Below are positions 23,479-26,528 of a stretch of DNA of 26,528 bases, piece by piece. The notes beneath the pieces are model-generated. The model did not search any database and was not told where the DNA came from. It was given only the letters and a program-made list of their open reading frames with translations. The stretch comes from JACRCE01 sp038043305 (GTDB taxonomy: Bacteria; Desulfobacterota; GWC2-55-46): positions 1 to 26,528 of the forward strand of contig JBBTCG010000094.1 in assembly GCA_038043305.1 (NCBI GenBank), written 5' to 3'. Numbering within the stretch: the stretch's first letter is position 1; every line of letters starts with the position of its first letter. The position numbers were made by a program, and so were the translations under genes.

Positions 23479-24075
23479 ATGACTGAGCTCTTTTCATACG
23501 CGCTTGAGCGCGGCTGGCGCGGGATGGACGACCCGTTGCCGGGCTTTGATGATGATAAGGCGCTTCTTTTTTCCGGCGGCTCCCTGACCGTCGCGCTTGA
23601 GAGCCTTATGGCCTCGCCAGTTACGGCTGAGGTGAAGTTCAAGGCGAGGCGCCCCGTTGGTATTGACGCTGCCTCTCTCCTCGGCTCTCCTTCGGGGGCG
23701 TTGGCGATGCACAGGGTCGTCTGGCTTGTAAGCGACAAGGCGCGGCTTGTTTTTGCCAATACGATAATACCGATAGAAGGCGCAGATGCCGCGTTGCTCG
23801 ATGAATTGGAGGCGCGGACGCAAGAGCCGATAGGTGCTGTTCTGGGCAAAAAAAATATTACGCTTGTAAAAGAAAATATCGAGACAGGCGTGGTTATGTG
23901 CCAAGAGGCCGCTTTGGACTTATCTCTTGACGAAAAGACAGCCTTTGTTGCCCGGCGTTACCTGCTCTCAGGCCGCGTCGGAGCACGGACCCTTCTCAAG
24001 GCCGTTGTTACCGAGATATTCAGTCCGGCCCTGATAAAAGTAAAAGCGCCGGTCAACAAGGCAATATTGATATGA
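23479..24075 (+). CDS. ubiC: Chorismate lyase-like protein (UbiC family)
   Basis: UbiC converts chorismate to 4-hydroxybenzoate and pyruvate, the first step of ubiquinone ring supply. The 198-residue protein matches the family in outline: VTAEVKFKARR, the strand pair HRVVWLVSDKARLVFANTII, TQEPIGAVLGKK, and the C-terminal ARRYLLSGRVGARTLLKAVV, then TEIFSPALI. Similarity is distant, so the call rests on these positions and on context. The ATG at 23479 is chosen because family similarity begins there; the GTG six codons earlier lies across the promoter. The stop overlaps the ubiA ATG as ATGA, and ubiA and ubiD follow, which are the next pathway steps. Confidence 0.78.
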   Translation: MTELFSYALERGWRGMDDPLPGFDDDKALLFSGGSLTVALESLMASPVTAEVKFKARRPVGIDAASLLGSPSGALAMHRVVWLVSDKARLVFANTIIPIEGADAALLDELEARTQEPIGAVLGKKNITLVKENIETGVVMCQEAALDLSLDEKTAFVARRYLLSGRVGARTLLKAVVTEIFSPALIKVKAPVNKAILI

Positions 24076-24950
24076 ACCCCTCTGCCGTTGCTCAAGGCAA
24101 GCTCGTTGCAATATCAGACCTGATACGGCTTCCAAAGCAGTACGGCACGCTCCTTGTCCTGTGGCCGTGTCTCTGGTCTCTTTTTATCGCGTCAGGCGGA
24201 AGGCCGTCCTTAAAGCTCCTCGTTATCTTCACGCTCGGGGCGTTTATAATGAGAAGCGCGGGCTGCGTTGTAAACGACGTAGCTGACAGGGGCTTTGACG
24301 GCCGCGTAATAAGAACGATGTCAAGGCCGCTTGCATCGGGACGGCTTAACGTCAGGGAGGCGCTCTTTGTTTTCGCGGCGCTCCTCTCCCTTGCCTTTGT
24401 CCTCGTTTTATTCCTGAACGGCCTGACGATATTATTGTCGTTTGTCGCGTTAAGTCTGGCCGTGCTTTATCCATTTGTCAAACGTTACAGCCACTGGCCC
24501 CAGGCCGTGCTCGGCATGGCATTCGGCTGGGGCGCAATAATGGCATGGACAGCGGTAAACGGTTCTCTCCATATTGTCGCTGTCCTTATCTTTCTCGCAA
24601 ATATCTTGTGGGCAATGGCTTATGATACGATCTATGCGCTCATGGACATTGACGACGACAGGCGCATCGGCGTAAAGTCATTGGCCATCCTTTTCAACGG
24701 GCGCGTATACGCGGCATTGAGGGTACTCTACCTTGCATCATGTGTTTTGCTTGCGATTGCCGGAATTGTCGCTGGCCTCGGCCTTGTTTTTTATGTCGGC
24801 GTCCTCGCGGCACTCGTCTTTTTTCAGATTATAGTCTCCCGCGTTCGCTCCGGCAGGGCGTCTTCCATGAACGGATTCTTAGCGAACGCCGTGGTCGGCG
24901 GGTGGATACTTGCTGCAATCGTAATTGACTTGAATATAGGCCGTCTCTAA
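24072..24950 (+). CDS. ubiA: 4-hydroxybenzoate polyprenyltransferase UbiA
   Basis: UbiA joins a polyprenyl chain to 4-hydroxybenzoate within the inner membrane. The 292-residue protein is strongly hydrophobic with about eight or nine membrane helices. The two aspartate-rich motifs that bind Mg-diphosphate are intact: N68-D69-x-x-D72-x-x-x-D76 (NDVADRGFDGRVIRTMSRPL) and D192-x-D-D-D196 (YDTIYALMDIDDDRRIGVKS). It overlaps ubiC by four bases (ATGA), so the two are coupled. A 90-bp repeat element separates it from ubiD. Confidence 0.97.
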   Translation: MNPSAVAQGKLVAISDLIRLPKQYGTLLVLWPCLWSLFIASGGRPSLKLLVIFTLGAFIMRSAGCVVNDVADRGFDGRVIRTMSRPLASGRLNVREALFVFAALLSLAFVLVLFLNGLTILLSFVALSLAVLYPFVKRYSHWPQAVLGMAFGWGAIMAWTAVNGSLHIVAVLIFLANILWAMAYDTIYALMDIDDDRRIGVKSLAILFNGRVYAALRVLYLASCVLLAIAGIVAGLGLVFYVGVLAALVFFQIIVSRVRSGRASSMNGFLANAVVGGWILAAIVIDLNIGRL

Positions 24951-24960
24951 AAATTGCTAT

Positions 24961-25052
24961 ACCTTTTTTGAAAAAAAGGCAGGCCAAAAAACTTTAATAG
25001 GGAATAAACACCAAGGCTGCCCAAACTAATATTGCCCGTGCGGCAAGCACCA
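24961..25052 (+). repeat. Intergenic two-hairpin element, copy 3 (between ubiA and ubiD)
   Basis: The plus strand reads CCTTTTTTGAAAAAAAGG, then AAAACTTTAATAGGGAATAA, then ATATTGCCCGTGCGGCAAGC. It matches the reverse complements of both copies at 9783-9969. As there, the A/T-rich palindrome is close to the preceding gene's stop and the TTGCC/GGCAA hairpin is close to the next gene's start. Confidence 0.85.
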
Positions 25053-25070
25053 TTGAATGGCGGTATGACA

Positions 25071-26528
25071 ATGCCCTACGACGATCTAAGAGAATTTCTC
25101 GACGCCCTCTCGAAAAGAGGACTCTTGAGGCGCGTAAAGACCGAGGTTGACCCCTGTCTCGAAATAGCCGAGATACAGGACAGGCTCGTTCGCTCCGGAG
25201 GCCCCGCCGTTATCTTTGAAAACGTAAAGGGCAATAATATTCCGGTTGTGGGCAACCTCTTCGGCACACGCGAGAGGGCCGCCCTTGGCTTGGGAGTTGA
25301 ACCTGATGAGCTTCACGAGATAGGCAAATTCATCGCGCTCCTCCAGCGTCCCCAGCCGCCAGAGGGTTTGTGGGACGCGGTAAAGAAGATTCCGTTTTTC
25401 GGAAAGATCTTGACCCTTGGGCCTAAGACCGTAAAGTCCGCCCCGTGTCAGGAAGTCGTCCAAATGGGGCAGGAAGCCTCGTTATCATCTCTGCCTATCA
25501 TAAAGTGCTGGCCAAAGGACGCTGGTCCGCTTATCACCTGGCCGCTCGTGGTTACGCAATCCCCGGAAGGCGGGCCGTTCAACGTGGGCGTATACAGGAT
25601 GCAGGCTCTTGATTCGTCCCGCGCCATCATGAGGTGGCTAAAGCACAGGGGAGGCGCGCAGCATCAAAGGCTCTGGCACTGGCAGGGAAGGACCATGCCG
25701 GTTGCCGTTGCCATAGGCGCTGACCCCGCAACCATCATCGCGGCTGTAACGCCGGTTCCTGAGGACGTGGGAGAGTTTCATTTCGCGGGCATACTGCGTA
25801 AAAAGGCGGTTGAGCTTGTGGAGTGCCGCACCGTGCCGCTTAAAGTGCCTGCCACGGCCGAGATAATCCTTGAAGGCGAGATACGCCTGAACGATGAGGC
25901 GCCTGAAGGCCCGTTCGGAGACCACACCGGCTACTACAACGCTCAGGAGCCGTTCCCGATATTTCATCTAAAGGCGATAACGCACAGGAAAAATCCGCTC
26001 TATCTTACGACCATAACGGGACGGCCTCCCAAGGAGGACGCAATTATCGGCACGGTGCTCAATAACCTTTATCTGCCTTCCCTGAAGCTCCAGTTCCCGG
26101 AGGTGCATGACTTCAGCCTGCCTATGGAGGCCGTGTCTTACAGGATAGCGGTCGTCTCCATAAAAAAACAGTACCCGGGACATGCGCGCCGTTTGATGAT
26201 GGGCATCTGGGGAGTCCTGAAGCAGTTCATGTACGTCAAGTATATTATTGTTGTTGACGAGGACATTGACGTTCACAACTGGGCTGACGTTATATGGGCG
26301 ATCTCAACGCGGGTTGACCCGAAGCGCGATACCGTGATCATCGAAGGTACGCCGATTGACTACCTTGATTTTTCCTCTCCGGTTGATTCGCTTGGCAGCA
26401 AGATGGGCATTGACGCAACCATGAAGACCGCGCCAGAGGTATCAAGGCCCTGGGGCGAAAAGATGGTGATGGACAAGGCAATAACCGCGCTCGTTGATAG
26501 GAAGTGGAAGGAGTACGGGGTGGAGTAG
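25071..26528 (+). CDS. ubiD: UbiD family prenyl-FMN-dependent decarboxylase (4-hydroxy-3-polyprenylbenzoate decarboxylase)
   Basis: UbiD decarboxylates the prenylated hydroxybenzoate using the prenyl-FMN made by UbiX. I start at the ATG of MPYDDLREFLDALSKRG (485 aa), the family N-terminus, with GGCGG 8 nt upstream; the ATG two codons earlier is possible, and the longer TTG-started frame runs into a repeat. Family segments include GGPAVIFENVKG, GPFNVGVYRMQ, and the cofactor-site region EGEIRLNDEAPEGPFGDHTG with conserved glutamates. The TAG stop is the last three bases of the window. Context (ubiC, ubiA, ubiX) supports a quinone role over other UbiD-family substrates. Confidence 0.95.
   Translation: MPYDDLREFLDALSKRGLLRRVKTEVDPCLEIAEIQDRLVRSGGPAVIFENVKGNNIPVVGNLFGTRERAALGLGVEPDELHEIGKFIALLQRPQPPEGLWDAVKKIPFFGKILTLGPKTVKSAPCQEVVQMGQEASLSSLPIIKCWPKDAGPLITWPLVVTQSPEGGPFNVGVYRMQALDSSRAIMRWLKHRGGAQHQRLWHWQGRTMPVAVAIGADPATIIAAVTPVPEDVGEFHFAGILRKKAVELVECRTVPLKVPATAEIILEGEIRLNDEAPEGPFGDHTGYYNAQEPFPIFHLKAITHRKNPLYLTTITGRPPKEDAIIGTVLNNLYLPSLKLQFPEVHDFSLPMEAVSYRIAVVSIKKQYPGHARRLMMGIWGVLKQFMYVKYIIVVDEDIDVHNWADVIWAISTRVDPKRDTVIIEGTPIDYLDFSSPVDSLGSKMGIDATMKTAPEVSRPWGEKMVMDKAITALVDRKWKEYGVE

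Overview
The window is a bacterial chromosome segment of moderate GC that covers the replication-initiation neighbourhood and a set of quinone-synthesis genes. DUF1844, a PATAN/DUF4388 protein, a phage-CI-type orphan regulator, a class I Hsp20 and a UbiX/UbiC/UbiA/UbiD/UbiG set together suggest a Gram-negative of the former Deltaproteobacteria, Nitrospirota or a related phylum. That placement is inference from gene content only.

Left part, almost all on the minus strand (1-13064). The end of a ubiG-type methyltransferase runs into yidC. Reading leftward from about 13 kb the minus genes are glnE, a PATAN-TPR-ExeA-type ATPase protein, gdhA, dnaA, dnaN, rpmH, rnpA, yidD and yidC. dnaA, dnaN and rpmH-rnpA-yidD-yidC all point the same way, whereas in many bacteria rpmH diverges from dnaA. 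A strong oriC candidate lies between dnaN and dnaA: an AT-rich block plus four DnaA-box-like nonamers. Two more boxes lie upstream of dnaA. glnE and gdhA are both nitrogen-assimilation genes, and the novel-looking ATPase protein sits between them.

Middle part, plus strand (13.2-20.5 kb). Proteostasis genes clpB and hsp20 have promoters sharing the same 10-mer. They are followed by DUF1844, a two-PDZ HtrA protease, ubiX (the flavin prenyltransferase that makes the UbiD cofactor), serS and tRNA-Ser(UGA).

Right part (20.5-26.5 kb). Between two tRNA-Ser genes lies an accessory-looking cassette: a DUF5678-type small protein overlapping a retropepsin-like aspartic protease behind a perfect consensus promoter, plus a zinc-ribbon protein on the other strand. 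An 800-bp AT-rich gene-less stretch follows, with a second perfect consensus promoter and a possible small RNA or long leader. Then come a CI-type HTH regulator and a ubiC-ubiA-ubiD run, which together with ubiX would make 4-hydroxybenzoate, prenylate it and decarboxylate it.

The most distinctive non-genic structure is a family of palindromic repeats with CCGTGAACCGTGACCGTG-type ends. They sit exactly at or in the stop codons of many genes, and at the rnpA/yidD junction they appear to encode protein ends. A second family, about 90 bp, lies in the same orientation in front of the ATPase gene (twice in tandem) and of ubiD. I see no CRISPR array, transposase, integrase or rRNA.
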